Numbered from the stretch's first letter, positions 53,526 to 62,432 are shown. The stretch is 64,000 bases of DNA from Brevibacillus brevis (GCF_001039275.2 NZ_CP030117.1:2852001-2916000), one strand, 5' to 3'. Made by a program: numbers and translations. Notes: generated from the letters alone by a model not told the origin.

Positions 53526-53570
53526 TGTATTATCTACATCTGTCTGTAAGGTGTGTTTCATCACTATACA
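53526..53570. promoter_or_regulatory. Candidate activator sites upstream of the MFS gene
   Basis: TGTTT-CATCACT-ATACA (53554-53570) ends 53 bases before the -24 element. A half-matching TGTAT-N7-ATCTG lies at 53526-53542. They belong to the dyad family shared by this island. Confidence 0.5.
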
Positions 53571-53622
53571 TAACAACATCCAGCCAAAAGGAAAGGAAGA
53601 GAAAGTAAAGAATCATGTGTGG

Positions 53623-53639
53623 TTGGCATGACATTTGCT
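53623..53639 (+). promoter_or_regulatory. Sigma-54 promoter of the MFS gene
   Basis: TTGGCATGACATTTGCT fits the -24/-12 consensus with correct spacing. It is identical to the promoter at 55109. Confidence 0.85.
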
Positions 53640-53756
53640 ATTTCTGAATATTGCGTCTAATTAAGGGTTGTACCCGAAAGGAGGAAACCCTACCAACTCA
53701 TCTTGCTATTTTCCCCGTTTTCAATAACAGCTAAAGAATGGAAGGGGAGTAATTAC

Positions 53757-55007
53757 ATGCGCTGGATTGTCCTAACACTCTTGTTTTTTGCTTATGTCAT
53801 CAACTATGCGGATAAGGCGATCATTGGATATGCAGCTGATCCGTTGATGAAGGAGCTTGGCTTGAATAGTGCCCAATGGGGAATGGTCGGAAGCAGTTTT
53901 TATTGGTTGTTTGCCATCTCAGCTTTATTAGGAGGGACATGGTCAGATCGTATCGGGACTTCGAAAATGATCGTGGTTCTATTGCTTGCCTGGACAGTTC
54001 TGCAGTTTGGTTCCTACGCCATTATGACATTGCCGATGCTGATCTTGTATCGGTTAATGCTGGGAGCGTTTGAGGGGCCGTTTACTCCGGTAGCGATGAG
54101 TCACGCTGCCAAATGGTTTCCTCCCGAAAGACGAGGAATAGCGTTTGCTGTCATCGTCTCTGGTGCCAGTGTCGGCGGAATTATTTCAGCGCCGATTCTT
54201 GTTGCCCTGATAGAAAAGTATGGCTGGCGGTTGACGTTTGCACTTTTAGGTGTCGTCAGTCTGGTTTTGGTTTTCGTCTGGTTGTTTGTGGATCGAAAAA
54301 ACAAGAATCATCCAAGTAATCAAACGGCTCCATCCCATGTGAAAAAGTTGAGATGGGCTGATATAGCTCCCGTATTGCGTAATCCCGCTTGTTTTCTGAC
54401 CCTCGCTTTAGCGTTCTCTGCGCTGTGGCTCTCCACTTGGTTACTCGTTTGGCTGCCACTGTATATGACAAAGGTACTGCAACTAGAGCCAATGAACATG
54501 GCTTATGCAGTCGCTGGAAGCGGTATTGCAGCCACCGTCATGGTATTGCTGCTCTCATCCATTTCAGATCGCATTTATAAGAAAACCAATAGCTATTTCA
54601 AATCGCGGGTTCTGGTACCAGGGATCGTCACGCTCATCGGTGGCCTTTTTCTAGCTATGATGCCTGCTTTTGAGTCTTTTATCTGGGTTTATCTTGCTTT
54701 GTGTCTAGCCAAAACATCGAGTTACAGTAATGCTGCTGTAGGTCCGCAAATATTGATTAAGCTCATGCCTGAACGCGCTGGTTTCATGACGAGCATTTTT
54801 TCGTTCATTACTAATATGGCCTCCATCGTTGCTCCGGTTATAACAGGGATCTTAGTGCAAGCAGCAGGTAATAACCTTGTGCTCGGATTTCATTACTCAC
54901 TGTACGTCATTGTGGGGCTTTTCATCGTAACGGGGATTCTCTTTTTGTTGTTTGTCAGACCGGATCAACCGTCCAAAGAAGTTCCACCTCATGTAGAGAC
55001 CGTATAA
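53757..55007 (+). CDS. MFS transporter of the sigma-54 island
   Basis: A 416-residue major facilitator with 12 membrane segments. It has IGYAADPLMKELGLNSAQWG between the first helices, motif A as GGTWSDRIGTSKMI, and RLMLGAFEGPFTPVAMSHAA (anion:cation symporter-like). It is probably an importer of an organic acid or sulfate ester for the pathway below. The ATG at 53757 has AAGGGGAG upstream. It is transcribed alone from the -24/-12 promoter. Confidence 0.88.
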   Translation: MRWIVLTLLFFAYVINYADKAIIGYAADPLMKELGLNSAQWGMVGSSFYWLFAISALLGGTWSDRIGTSKMIVVLLLAWTVLQFGSYAIMTLPMLILYRLMLGAFEGPFTPVAMSHAAKWFPPERRGIAFAVIVSGASVGGIISAPILVALIEKYGWRLTFALLGVVSLVLVFVWLFVDRKNKNHPSNQTAPSHVKKLRWADIAPVLRNPACFLTLALAFSALWLSTWLLVWLPLYMTKVLQLEPMNMAYAVAGSGIAATVMVLLLSSISDRIYKKTNSYFKSRVLVPGIVTLIGGLFLAMMPAFESFIWVYLALCLAKTSSYSNAAVGPQILIKLMPERAGFMTSIFSFITNMASIVAPVITGILVQAAGNNLVLGFHYSLYVIVGLFIVTGILFLLFVRPDQPSKEVPPHVETV

Positions 55008-55042
55008 GATGTCTGAAAAAAAGATGGTTTGGTTGGAATGCC

Positions 55043-55059
55043 TGTTTGAAAATCAAACA
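55043..55059. promoter_or_regulatory. Candidate activator dyad upstream of the 55109 promoter
   Basis: TGTTTGA-AAA-TCAAACA is a perfect 17-bp dyad ending 50 bases before the -24 element. It has the TGTWT-N7-AWACA layout shared with the other promoters here. Confidence 0.55.
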
Positions 55060-55108
55060 ATCCGACAGCTTTCGTATTGATTTTTTCCTATGAAACTACT
55101 TGTTTGCG

Positions 55109-55125
55109 TTGGCATGACATTTGCT
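55109..55125 (+). promoter_or_regulatory. Sigma-54 promoter upstream of the broken hydratase/SDR locus and etfBA
   Basis: TTGGCATGACATTTGCT, a good -24/-12 element 41 bases before the ATG of the broken gene. Confidence 0.85.
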
Positions 55126-55165
55126 ATTTCTCTTTTACAAAATCGAGATGTAAGGAGAGACAGCA

Positions 55166-55894
55166 ATGAGTCTGGTAAAGGTTGAAAAACGAGAGAGAAT
55201 CGCGATTGTCACTATCAACAATCCACCGATGAACGCATTACGTGCTGCGGTCAAAGAAGAGTTGCGCATCACTTTCGCTGAAGCGCTGGGCGGACAGGTT
55301 CTCTACGTAAAACAAACGTCGTCGAAGAAGCCAATTTCAGGTCAGCATGAGACCAAGGTGTGGAAAAATTCGGCAAGACAATGGCGGTTGTTAACTGCGC
55401 AGGTATCGGCGGGTCCCAGAAAACGTATGGCAAAAACGGCCCATTCGATCTCGTTCTGTTTACCAAAATTATTCATGTCAACTTGATCGGAACCTTTAAT
55501 GTCATTCGGTTAGCGGCTGAGAAAATGAGCGAAAACGAACCGACCGAGCAAGGGGAAAGAGGTGTAATCGTCAATACAGCTTCTGCTTCTGCCTTTGAAG
55601 GACAAATAGGAGTGCTTCGAAGGGAGGAGTCGTTGGGATGACGCTGCCGATTGCAAGGGATCTATCCTCGTATGTCATTCGTGTCGTAACAATCGCACCA
55701 GGTCTTTTTAGACGCCCATGCTAGGCAGAGCTCCCGAGCATCTCAAGCAAGCGCTAAGCGCCATGGTGCCATTCCCGCAGCGTTTAGGACAGCCGAATGA
55801 ATTAGCCCATCTCGTTCAAAGCATTATCGAAAACCCGATGTTAAACGGGGAAGTCATCCGTTTAGATGGTGCACTGCGAATGCAGCCGAAGTAA
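55166..55894 (+). pseudogene. Fused and frameshifted remnant: enoyl-CoA hydratase 5' end joined to SDR 3-hydroxyacyl-CoA dehydrogenase
   Basis: The first 40 codons (VEKRERIAIVTINNPPMNAL) are the start of an enoyl-CoA hydratase. Near 55285 the sequence passes into a type II 3-hydroxyacyl-CoA dehydrogenase (HSD10-like SDR) in another frame: [37 protein letters not shown], then [14 protein letters not shown]. Near 55612 codons including the catalytic Tyr of YxxxK are missing and the frame shifts. Around 55708 one base is lost (CTTTTTAGACGCCC in place of an expected GAG codon). The C-terminus ([20 protein letters not shown]) is intact to TAA 55894. At least three lesions; neither protein can be made. 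Confidence 0.85.
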
Positions 55895-55927
55895 ACGAAA
55901 AGAAACGAAGCCAGGAGGAGAACATAG

Positions 55928-56695
55928 ATGAACATTTTAGTCTTGTTAAAACAAACCTTTGATACCGAAGAAAAAATCGTGATTCAGAACGGGCAGATCA
56001 ATGAAGAAGGCATCGAGTTTATCGTGAATCCTTATGACGAGTATGCTGTCGAGGAAGCAGTCAAGCTCAAGGAAGAAAACGGAGCAGAGGTCACCGTGAT
56101 CACCGTTGGCCCAGAACGTGCGGAGGGCGCACTTCGAACCGCAATTGCGATGGGAGCGGATAAAGCGATACTCGTCGATCCAGGTGAAACCGAAGCTGAT
56201 GAATATACGATTGCTCGCTTGATCACAGCAGCCATCAAGGATCAGTCATTTGATTTGATTCTTGGGGGCAATATGTCAGTAGATACGGGGGGAGGACAGG
56301 TTGCGATTCGGGTTGCAGAGGCCCTGGGTATCCCACATATATCCACGATTACGAAGCTTACAATCGATGGCGACAGAGCTACGGTCGAAAGAGACGTAGA
56401 AGGCGATATGGAGGTCATCGTAGTAAGTCTTCCATTCTTGGCGACAGCTCAGCAAGGGTTAAATGAGCCGCGCTATCCGTCTTTGCCAGGCATTATGAAA
56501 GCGAAGAAAAAGCCAATGGAGCGCTTGACTCCGGAAGATTTGGCTCTCGCCATTGATGAGAGAAAGGCCCGCACAACGATTGTCGAGCAGTATTTACCAG
56601 CCAAGAAGCAAGCAGGTCGCCTAATGAACGGAGAAATCAAGGAACAGGTAACCGAATTGGCACAGCTGCTGCGCACAGAAGCGAAGGTCATATAA
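55928..56695 (+). CDS. etfB: Electron transfer flavoprotein beta subunit
   Basis: A 255-residue EtfB. Typical blocks are LKQTFDTEEKI at the start, INPYDEYAVEEAVKLKE-like (as VNPYDEYAVEEA), ILGGNMSVDTGGGQVAIRVA (about 115) and LPFLATAQQGLNEPRYPSLP (about 165). It holds AMP and docks with EtfA to pass electrons from acyl-CoA dehydrogenases to the respiratory chain. AGGAGGAG precedes the ATG. It is co-transcribed with etfA from the sigma-54 promoter at 55109, so it is a pathway-dedicated copy. Confidence 0.95.
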   Translation: MNILVLLKQTFDTEEKIVIQNGQINEEGIEFIVNPYDEYAVEEAVKLKEENGAEVTVITVGPERAEGALRTAIAMGADKAILVDPGETEADEYTIARLITAAIKDQSFDLILGGNMSVDTGGGQVAIRVAEALGIPHISTITKLTIDGDRATVERDVEGDMEVIVVSLPFLATAQQGLNEPRYPSLPGIMKAKKKPMERLTPEDLALAIDERKARTTIVEQYLPAKKQAGRLMNGEIKEQVTELAQLLRTEAKVI

Positions 56696-56716
56696 AGAAA
56701 AAGGAGAGGATTCATC

Positions 56717-57685
56717 ATGAGCAAAAAGGTTCTGGTGTTTACCGAAGTAAAGGACGGAAAATTACGAAATGTATCTCTCGAGGTGCTAACTGTCGCGAAT
56801 CAGGTCGCGGCAGGAGGAGAAGTCATCGCGGCGCTGTTCTCGCCGAATGCGGAGGCGTATGTGCAGGATATCAGCAAATACGGAGCCACTACCTTGTATA
56901 TAACGAAAAACGAAGCGCTATCTACGGGTACTTCTGAGGCGTATAGCCAAGCATTTATGCAACTCATTCACGAAGTGCAACCAGACGCCGTCTTGGTTGG
57001 TCATACCTCATTGGGAAAAGATATCTCTCCAAGAGTGGCAGCCAAATGCGGAGCGGGACTCATTTCAGATTGTACGGCTGTAGAGACAAACGGAGAGCAA
57101 ATCACGTTTGTTCGTCCGATCTATGCGGGGAAAGCGTTTCAGAAAAAGAACTTCCAAGAAGGAATGGTGTTCGCAACCCTGCGCCCCAATAATTTTGAAA
57201 TCATAGAGACGGCGGTGCAAACTACACTCGTAGAATTTCAGCCAGAAATCACTGATCTTCGTACCATCATCAAGGAAGTCGTGCGAAAAACAGCAAGTGG
57301 TATCGATCTCAGCGAGGCCAAGATCATCGTCGCGGGTGGGCGTGGTGTGAAAAGCGCGGAAGGCTTTCAACCACTGCAAGAATTGGCTCAAGCACTTGGT
57401 GGAGCAGTGGGAGCCTCCCGGGGAGCTTGTGATGCCGATTACTGCGATTACTCCTTGCAAATCGGACAAACAGGAAAAGTAGTAACACCCGATCTGTATA
57501 TTGCGTGTGGCATCTCAGGTGCTATTCAACACTTGGCGGGGATGTCAAATTCAAAGATAATCGTGGCCATTAACAAAGACCCGGAAGCCCCAATCTTTCA
57601 AATTGCCGACTACGGAATCGTGGGAGACTTGTTTGAAGTCGTTCCACTGTTGACGGAAGAATTGAAGAAAGTGCTCGTATCGTAA
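56717..57685 (+). CDS. etfA: Electron transfer flavoprotein alpha subunit
   Basis: A 322-residue EtfA. The C-terminal FAD domain has IIVAGGRGVKSAEGFQPLQE (about 200), GAVGASRGACDADYC, QIGQTGKVVTPDLYIACGIS and VAINKDPEAPIFQIADYGIV, all hallmarks. It forms the ETF heterodimer with EtfB 21 bases upstream. AAAGGAGAGGA precedes the ATG. An activator half-site of the next promoter overlaps its stop codon. Confidence 0.95.
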   Translation: MSKKVLVFTEVKDGKLRNVSLEVLTVANQVAAGGEVIAALFSPNAEAYVQDISKYGATTLYITKNEALSTGTSEAYSQAFMQLIHEVQPDAVLVGHTSLGKDISPRVAAKCGAGLISDCTAVETNGEQITFVRPIYAGKAFQKKNFQEGMVFATLRPNNFEIIETAVQTTLVEFQPEITDLRTIIKEVVRKTASGIDLSEAKIIVAGGRGVKSAEGFQPLQELAQALGGAVGASRGACDADYCDYSLQIGQTGKVVTPDLYIACGISGAIQHLAGMSNSKIIVAINKDPEAPIFQIADYGIVGDLFEVVPLLTEELKKVLVS

Positions 57686-57697
57686 TGATTTCAAACA
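57681..57697. promoter_or_regulatory. Candidate degenerate activator dyad upstream of the 57748 promoter
   Basis: CGTAA-TGATTTC-AAACA lies in the same register as the other dyads, ending 51 bases before the -24 element. The right half matches well and the left half poorly. Confidence 0.35.
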
Positions 57698-57747
57698 ACT
57701 CCCCTCAAACAAATGACGATTTATCTACAATAAACAATGATTTTCTT

Positions 57748-57764
57748 TTGGTATGATCCTTGCT
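57748..57764 (+). promoter_or_regulatory. Sigma-54 promoter upstream of the broken dehydrogenase locus and the alkylsulfatase-like gene
   Basis: TTGGTATGATCCTTGCT keeps GG-N10-GC with one departure at the -24 element (GGTA for GGCA), so it may be weaker than the others. Confidence 0.7.
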
Positions 57765-57826
57765 TTTGTATAGAATGATTATCTAGACATCCTTTCCTCA
57801 CAACGAATGATCGGAGGGCATTCTTG

Positions 57827-58634
57827 ATGGTTGATGTTACGGAGCAAATTCAGCAAGTATTCGAATTGCAAAAGAAACAGCAGCATGTTGCCAAAGGAAC
57901 AAGTGCCGCAGAACGTATCCAAAAATTACAGAAACTAAAAACAGCCATTCGTACGCATACGCCAGCTATTTTACAAGCGCTCCAGCAAGATTTGGAGAAG
58001 CCCTCTTTTGAAGCCGTGACAACAGAAGTACTCGGCGTTATTCAGGAGATTGATCGGTTTATCGCCAACTTGGAACAATGGATGCAGCCTGTCGAAGTCG
58101 ATACGCAAAGCGTGGGGCATTGGCAGTAGCGAAAGAGCTGGGAGCAGTGGCTGTCGTAAACAGCAAGCAAGTAAACGCCCAGAAGCGGTGCGCGAAATAA
58201 CAAAAGGCGGTACGAACGTCTCCATTGAAGCGCTTGGTATCCAAGAAACGTTTTTAAATGCGCTCTTGAGTCTCACAAAACGGGGAAGACATGTCCAGAT
58301 TGGCATGAGCTCGAATCCGAACGGCGGTCTTACTCCCGTCCCTATTAACTTTTTGCTCCGGCAAGAAGCGCAGATTATCGGGTCGATCGGCATGCCTTTG
58401 CCTGAATTTTCAACGATGCTTCGTTTAGTGAAAAGCGGGCGTCTTGCCCCTGGGAAACTGGTCACGAAAACAATCTCCTTGGAAGAGAACCATGCATCTT
58501 TTGAAGAAATGAATACGTATGCGGGTGTAGGAGTTACGGTGATTAACAAGTTCTTGGATGAACTGCCGTGCTTTACGGACCATCGCTCTTGCCGTAGCGA
58601 TGGCCTTGGTGTTTTTCCAAATGTATACAAATAG
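57827..58634 (+). pseudogene. Fused remnant: aldehyde dehydrogenase 5' end joined to zinc alcohol dehydrogenase 3' end
   Basis: From ATG 57827 (with CGGAGGG) about 95 codons read as the N-terminus of an aldehyde dehydrogenase (AERIQKLQKLKTAIRTHTPA, LQQDLEKPSFEAVTTEVLGV). Near 58112 the sequence jumps to the middle of a medium-chain zinc alcohol dehydrogenase (ALAVAKELGAVAVVNSKQVN). A further frameshift lies near 58180, after which PEAVREITKGGTNVSIEALG and LTKRGRHVQIGMSSNPNGGL continue. The catalytic Cys of the aldehyde enzyme and the zinc ligands of the alcohol enzyme are gone. Neither enzyme can be made. Confidence 0.85.
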
Positions 58635-58694
58635 GGGCCCATGGACAAAATATCCGATGAATATTCAAAAAAATAAACCTTTGGGGGTATAGAA

Positions 58695-60599
58695 ATGGCA
58701 GATTCGAAAATTAATCAGTCATTGCCGGCGACGCCTTTTACTAAAAAAGCACAGGAGGCCGTTTATGCCTCTCTCCATTTTGAAGACAAACAAGATTTCG
58801 AGGATGCAAATAGAGGCTACCTCGCTCCCATCGAAGCAAAAGTCATAAAAAATGAGGCTGGAAAGGTCGTTTGGGACATCGAAAAACTCGGGTTCCTTGA
58901 TCAGCCAGCACCCGATACCGTAAATCCTAGCTTGTGGAGAAATTCTCAGTTGCATGCGATTACAGGGTTGTTCAAAGTACTAGAGGGCGTTTATCAAATT
59001 CGTGGACAATCTATCGTCACGACGTTTTTCATCGAAGGTAAAGAGGGAGTTATTGTTGTTGATACGTTAGCAGGGGTAGAATCTATGCAAGCCGCCATGG
59101 AGTTATATTATCAGCATCGTCCAAAAAAACCGGTTACCGCCATTATTATCAGCCAAAGTCACGGAGATCATTTTGCTGGTACCGAAGCAGCACTTCAGTA
59201 TGCGAAGAATCCCGACATCCCGATTATCGCACCACAGCATTTTACAAAAGAAGCACTGAGCGAAAATGTGCTGCTTGGTACGATTATGGCTCGTCGTGCT
59301 GGGTATCAATTTGGTAAAAATCTACCCGTCAGCACTACTGGAACAATTTCTGTAGGGATTGGCCCTGTAACCAATTCGGGTAAGTTCAGCTTTGCACTGC
59401 CTACGGTTGATATCGTAAACGAGACACAGACCATGGAAATAGACGGAATCACCTTCGAATTTTTATTAACGCCAAATACAGAAGCACCTGCTGAAATGCA
59501 TTTCTATATCCGCGATTACAAAGCATTGTTTGTCTCGGAAAATGCCAATAAAACCATGCATCAAATCTACACCGTTAGAGGAGCAAAAACGCGAGATGCT
59601 TTGCTATGGGCAAACACCCTGGATAAGACGATTGACTTGTTTGAGGCAGAAGAAATTGATGCCCTGTTAATGATCCATGCTTGGTCAGTATGGGGCAAAG
59701 AAAACGCCATTGCGCATCTGAAAATGCAGCGTGATCTGTATAAATACATGCACGATCAAACGGTGCGTTTAGCCAATCACGGATATACAATGGAGGAAAT
59801 AGCAGAAACAATCAAGCTTCCCGACACCTTAGATAAATACTGGGGAAATCGAGGGTACTATGGAACGCTTAAGCATAACGTAAAAGGAATCTACAATTTT
59901 TATCTCGGCTACTACAGTGCGCATCCTTCTGATTTGGACCCGCTGCCACAGGTGGAAGCTGCCGAGAAATATGTTCAGTACATGGGTGGGGCAAGTAACA
60001 TTTTGCAGCAGGCAAAAGCTGATTTTGAAAAAGGAGAGTATCGCTGGGTGGCGCAAGTACTCAAGCATGTGGTCATGGCTGATCCCACTCATACAGAAGC
60101 GAAGAATTTGCTGGCCAATGCGTTTGAACAATTGGGGTATCAAGCCGAATCCGCGAACTGGCGAAACATGTATTTGGTTGGGGCCGAAGAGCTGCGCAAT
60201 GGGGTCAATAAGGACAACTCTTCAGTTGATGTATCGGGAATCATTACCTACATGCCCATTTCCGATTTCTTAACCCTGTTAGCCGTGAAACTTAACGGCC
60301 CAAAAGCAGATGGCAAAAAGCTCACGATGAATGTAACGATCTCAGATTCAGACCAATCGTTTGTGATGTATCTGGAAAATTCCGTTCTCGTGAACAAAGG
60401 AAATAAGCATGACACTCATCCAGATGTTACGATAGTTACGGATCGAATGAACTTCTTTGCATTGATGCTTGGTCGTCTACCACTCGATCAAGCTATGGCA
60501 ACGGGAAAAATAGAAGTATCCGGTGACGCGACTCATATCAAAGGGTTTTTAGCATTATTGGATGACTTTGATCCATTTCCCGCTATTGTGACACCTTAA
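58695..60599 (+). CDS. Alkylsulfatase-like metallo-beta-lactamase protein (SdsA/Bds1 type)
   Basis: A 634-residue protein with the three parts of SdsA-type alkylsulfatases: a metallo-beta-lactamase domain (about 90-340), a helical dimerisation domain (about 370-510) and a C-terminal SCP2-like domain (about 515-634). Other family blocks are NTEAPAEMHFYI, SENANKTMHQIY, RGAKTRDALLWA and IHAWSVWG. The metal motif reads S-Q-S-H-G-D-H (residues 153-159), where active homologues have T-H-x-H-x-D-H, so the first zinc ligand His is Gln154. No signal peptide is seen, so it would act in the cytoplasm. It may cleave an alkyl sulfate, work with an altered metal site, or have another ester substrate. Confidence 0.85.
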   Translation: MADSKINQSLPATPFTKKAQEAVYASLHFEDKQDFEDANRGYLAPIEAKVIKNEAGKVVWDIEKLGFLDQPAPDTVNPSLWRNSQLHAITGLFKVLEGVYQIRGQSIVTTFFIEGKEGVIVVDTLAGVESMQAAMELYYQHRPKKPVTAIIISQSHGDHFAGTEAALQYAKNPDIPIIAPQHFTKEALSENVLLGTIMARRAGYQFGKNLPVSTTGTISVGIGPVTNSGKFSFALPTVDIVNETQTMEIDGITFEFLLTPNTEAPAEMHFYIRDYKALFVSENANKTMHQIYTVRGAKTRDALLWANTLDKTIDLFEAEEIDALLMIHAWSVWGKENAIAHLKMQRDLYKYMHDQTVRLANHGYTMEEIAETIKLPDTLDKYWGNRGYYGTLKHNVKGIYNFYLGYYSAHPSDLDPLPQVEAAEKYVQYMGGASNILQQAKADFEKGEYRWVAQVLKHVVMADPTHTEAKNLLANAFEQLGYQAESANWRNMYLVGAEELRNGVNKDNSSVDVSGIITYMPISDFLTLLAVKLNGPKADGKKLTMNVTISDSDQSFVMYLENSVLVNKGNKHDTHPDVTIVTDRMNFFALMLGRLPLDQAMATGKIEVSGDATHIKGFLALLDDFDPFPAIVTP

Positions 60600-60617
60600 T
60601 AGGAGCCCGTGAGTTGA

Positions 60618-60641
60618 CCCTTGAGCCATCAAGGGTTTTTT
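60618..60641 (+). terminator. Terminator after the alkylsulfatase-like gene
   Basis: CCCTTGA and TCAAGGG form a perfect stem around GCCA, followed by six T. Confidence 0.85.
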
Positions 60642-60663
60642 GTTTTGGTTTTCGAGTGTCATT

Positions 60664-60699
60664 TTGTATAGATTTCATACAACTGTTGTAGATATGTAC
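60664..60699. promoter_or_regulatory. Candidate activator dyad upstream of the 60761 promoter
   Basis: TTGTAT-AGATTTC-ATACAA (60664-60682) is perfect and ends 80 bases before the -24 element. A half-site TGTAC at 60695 is exactly where a second dyad would sit to match the other promoters. Confidence 0.55.
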
Positions 60700-60760
60700 G
60701 ATTTACTTGCGCATAGAACTTACATCGCGTGCATTTCATTCAAATATGTACGAAGCTTCT

Positions 60761-60777
60761 TTGGCATGGCATTTGCA
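60761..60777 (+). promoter_or_regulatory. Sigma-54 promoter of the thioesterase-racemase operon
   Basis: TTGGCATGGCATTTGCA fits the -24/-12 consensus. It lies 58 bases before the thioesterase ATG. Confidence 0.85.
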
Positions 60778-60834
60778 TATCTATATAAACCAATACAGAT
60801 GTTGTCTTAGTAAACAGCAAAGCGAGGTGAGAGT

Positions 60835-61251
60835 ATGTCCATTACAGAACGCCCAAAAAGGATAGAAGCAGGATTCGAGCAACATATTGGCATGCAACTT
60901 AGGCGTATGGAAAAAGGTCATATGGTAGTTGAGCTGCCCATTACGCCTGAATTGTTGAATGCCGGAAATTTGTTGCACGGAGGTGTCGTAGCGAGCTTGC
61001 TCGACCACGTGATTGGTTTGACAATCCGCACGCATACGGGGCATCGCTTGGTCACGGTCAATTTAAACATTCATTATTTGGCCTCTGCCAAAGAGGGTGA
61101 TCTCATCGTCGGAACAGCAAAAATCCGCCATATAGGCAAAAGTCTTGCAACAGGCGAGGGAGAAGTACGAAACGGTACAGGCAAACTTCTGGCGATAGCC
61201 AGCGCTACCTTTAAACAGTTACCAAACAATCTGAATGAGGTGAAAGAATGA
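60835..61251 (+). CDS. PaaI-type hotdog-fold thioesterase
   Basis: A 138-residue hotdog protein with the PaaI motif NAGNLLHGGVVASLLDHVIG (about residues 41-60; HGG and Asp in the active site) and LVTVNLNIHYLASAKEGDLI. It hydrolyses acyl-CoA, releasing stalled CoA during degradation. GCGAGGTGAG precedes the ATG. Its last codon overlaps the next gene (ATGA), so the two are co-translated. Confidence 0.9.
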   Translation: MSITERPKRIEAGFEQHIGMQLRRMEKGHMVVELPITPELLNAGNLLHGGVVASLLDHVIGLTIRTHTGHRLVTVNLNIHYLASAKEGDLIVGTAKIRHIGKSLATGEGEVRNGTGKLLAIASATFKQLPNNLNEVKE

Positions 61252-62426
61252 GCTTGTTACGAGGCTATAAAGTGCTAGATTTCTCGACTTTACTGCCGGG
61301 GCCTTTTGCCACGACTATGCTGGCAGATCTGGGAGCAGAAGTTCTTCGCGTGGAATCGTTCACCCGACCTGACAGTATCAGACAAGGCAAGCAAGTAGAT
61401 GGGGGAGTAACGGCAGCCCATGGCTATTTGAATCGCTCGAAATCTTCTATCGCACTGGATCTGAAAAAGCAAGAGGCCGTAGAAATCGTGAAAGAGCTCG
61501 TGAAAGAATACGACATTGTCCTTGAGCAGTTCCGTCCAGGGGTCATGGAGCGACTCGGTCTTGGATTTGAGACGCTGCGAGCGATTAACCCACGACTAAT
61601 CTACTGTTCCATCACCGGATATGGTCAAAATGGACCGTACCAAAATCGACCTGGGCATGACAACAACTACTTGTCCATTGCAGGAATCAATGATTACTCC
61701 CGGCGCAAAGGATCGCCTCCGTCTCCGCATGGTTTTCATATCGCTGATATTGCGGGTGGTTCGCTTCATTCCGTGATCGGGATGCTGGCAGCTTTACTGC
61801 ATCGCGAGCGGACGGGTGAAGGTCAATACATTGATGTCAGCATGACGGATGCTGCATTCGTACTCAATACGATCCATGGTGCTGGTTATCTTGCGTGCGG
61901 AGTGGAGCCTCAGGCAGAGGCAATGCGGTTAAACGGTGGGAACTTTTACGACTACTATGAAACAAAAGATGGGCGGTATTTTTCTGTAGGAAGTATCGAA
62001 CCCCAATTCCGCAAGCTGTTGTGCGAGGCAATAGGAGGCCAGGATCTGTTGCCATTGTCTTTCAGCGAATCTCCAGATGATGTCCAAGCTTTCAAAGATT
62101 ATGTTCGTAACGCGTTTCGAGCGAAAACCTTCGCTGAATGGACAGCTATTTTTCAGGAGATGGAAGCGTGTGTTGAACCGGTACTCACTTTTGCAGAAGC
62201 GTGCGAGCATCCGCAATTGAAGGCGCGTGAGATGATTGTGGATGTACCGAAACCGGACGGAACAACACAGAGACAATTTGGTTTTCCAATCAAATTTTCC
62301 GCAGCCCAGCCAGAATATAAGCATATCGGAAGCAAACTCGGTGAGCATTCTATTCTGCTACTGAAAACTCTGGGGTATACCGACGAACAAATTTCAGTGC
62401 TTAAGGAAAAAGAGGTATTTGTATAG
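61248..62426 (+). CDS. CaiB/BaiF family protein, alpha-methylacyl-CoA racemase-like
   Basis: A 392-residue class III CoA-transferase-fold protein. LLRGYKVLDFSTLLPGPFAT at the start and GYGQNGPYQNRPGHDNNYLS near residue 125 are family blocks. In that second block the GHD-NYL arrangement resembles alpha-methylacyl-CoA racemase (GHDINYLAL), in which His and Asp do the proton transfer, and DVSMTDAAF follows. A CoA-transferase role cannot be excluded. With an SCP-x-like thiolase and ETF nearby, it fits handling of 2-methyl-branched acyl-CoA. Confidence 0.82.
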   Translation: MSLLRGYKVLDFSTLLPGPFATTMLADLGAEVLRVESFTRPDSIRQGKQVDGGVTAAHGYLNRSKSSIALDLKKQEAVEIVKELVKEYDIVLEQFRPGVMERLGLGFETLRAINPRLIYCSITGYGQNGPYQNRPGHDNNYLSIAGINDYSRRKGSPPSPHGFHIADIAGGSLHSVIGMLAALLHRERTGEGQYIDVSMTDAAFVLNTIHGAGYLACGVEPQAEAMRLNGGNFYDYYETKDGRYFSVGSIEPQFRKLLCEAIGGQDLLPLSFSESPDDVQAFKDYVRNAFRAKTFAEWTAIFQEMEACVEPVLTFAEACEHPQLKAREMIVDVPKPDGTTQRQFGFPIKFSAAQPEYKHIGSKLGEHSILLLKTLGYTDEQISVLKEKEVFV

Positions 62427-62432
62427 GAGAGG

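Noticed and set aside
58050..58634. A complete 194-residue protein
   Set aside because: Its first 45 residues are out-of-frame translation; the real similarity to alcohol dehydrogenase begins only after the frameshift.
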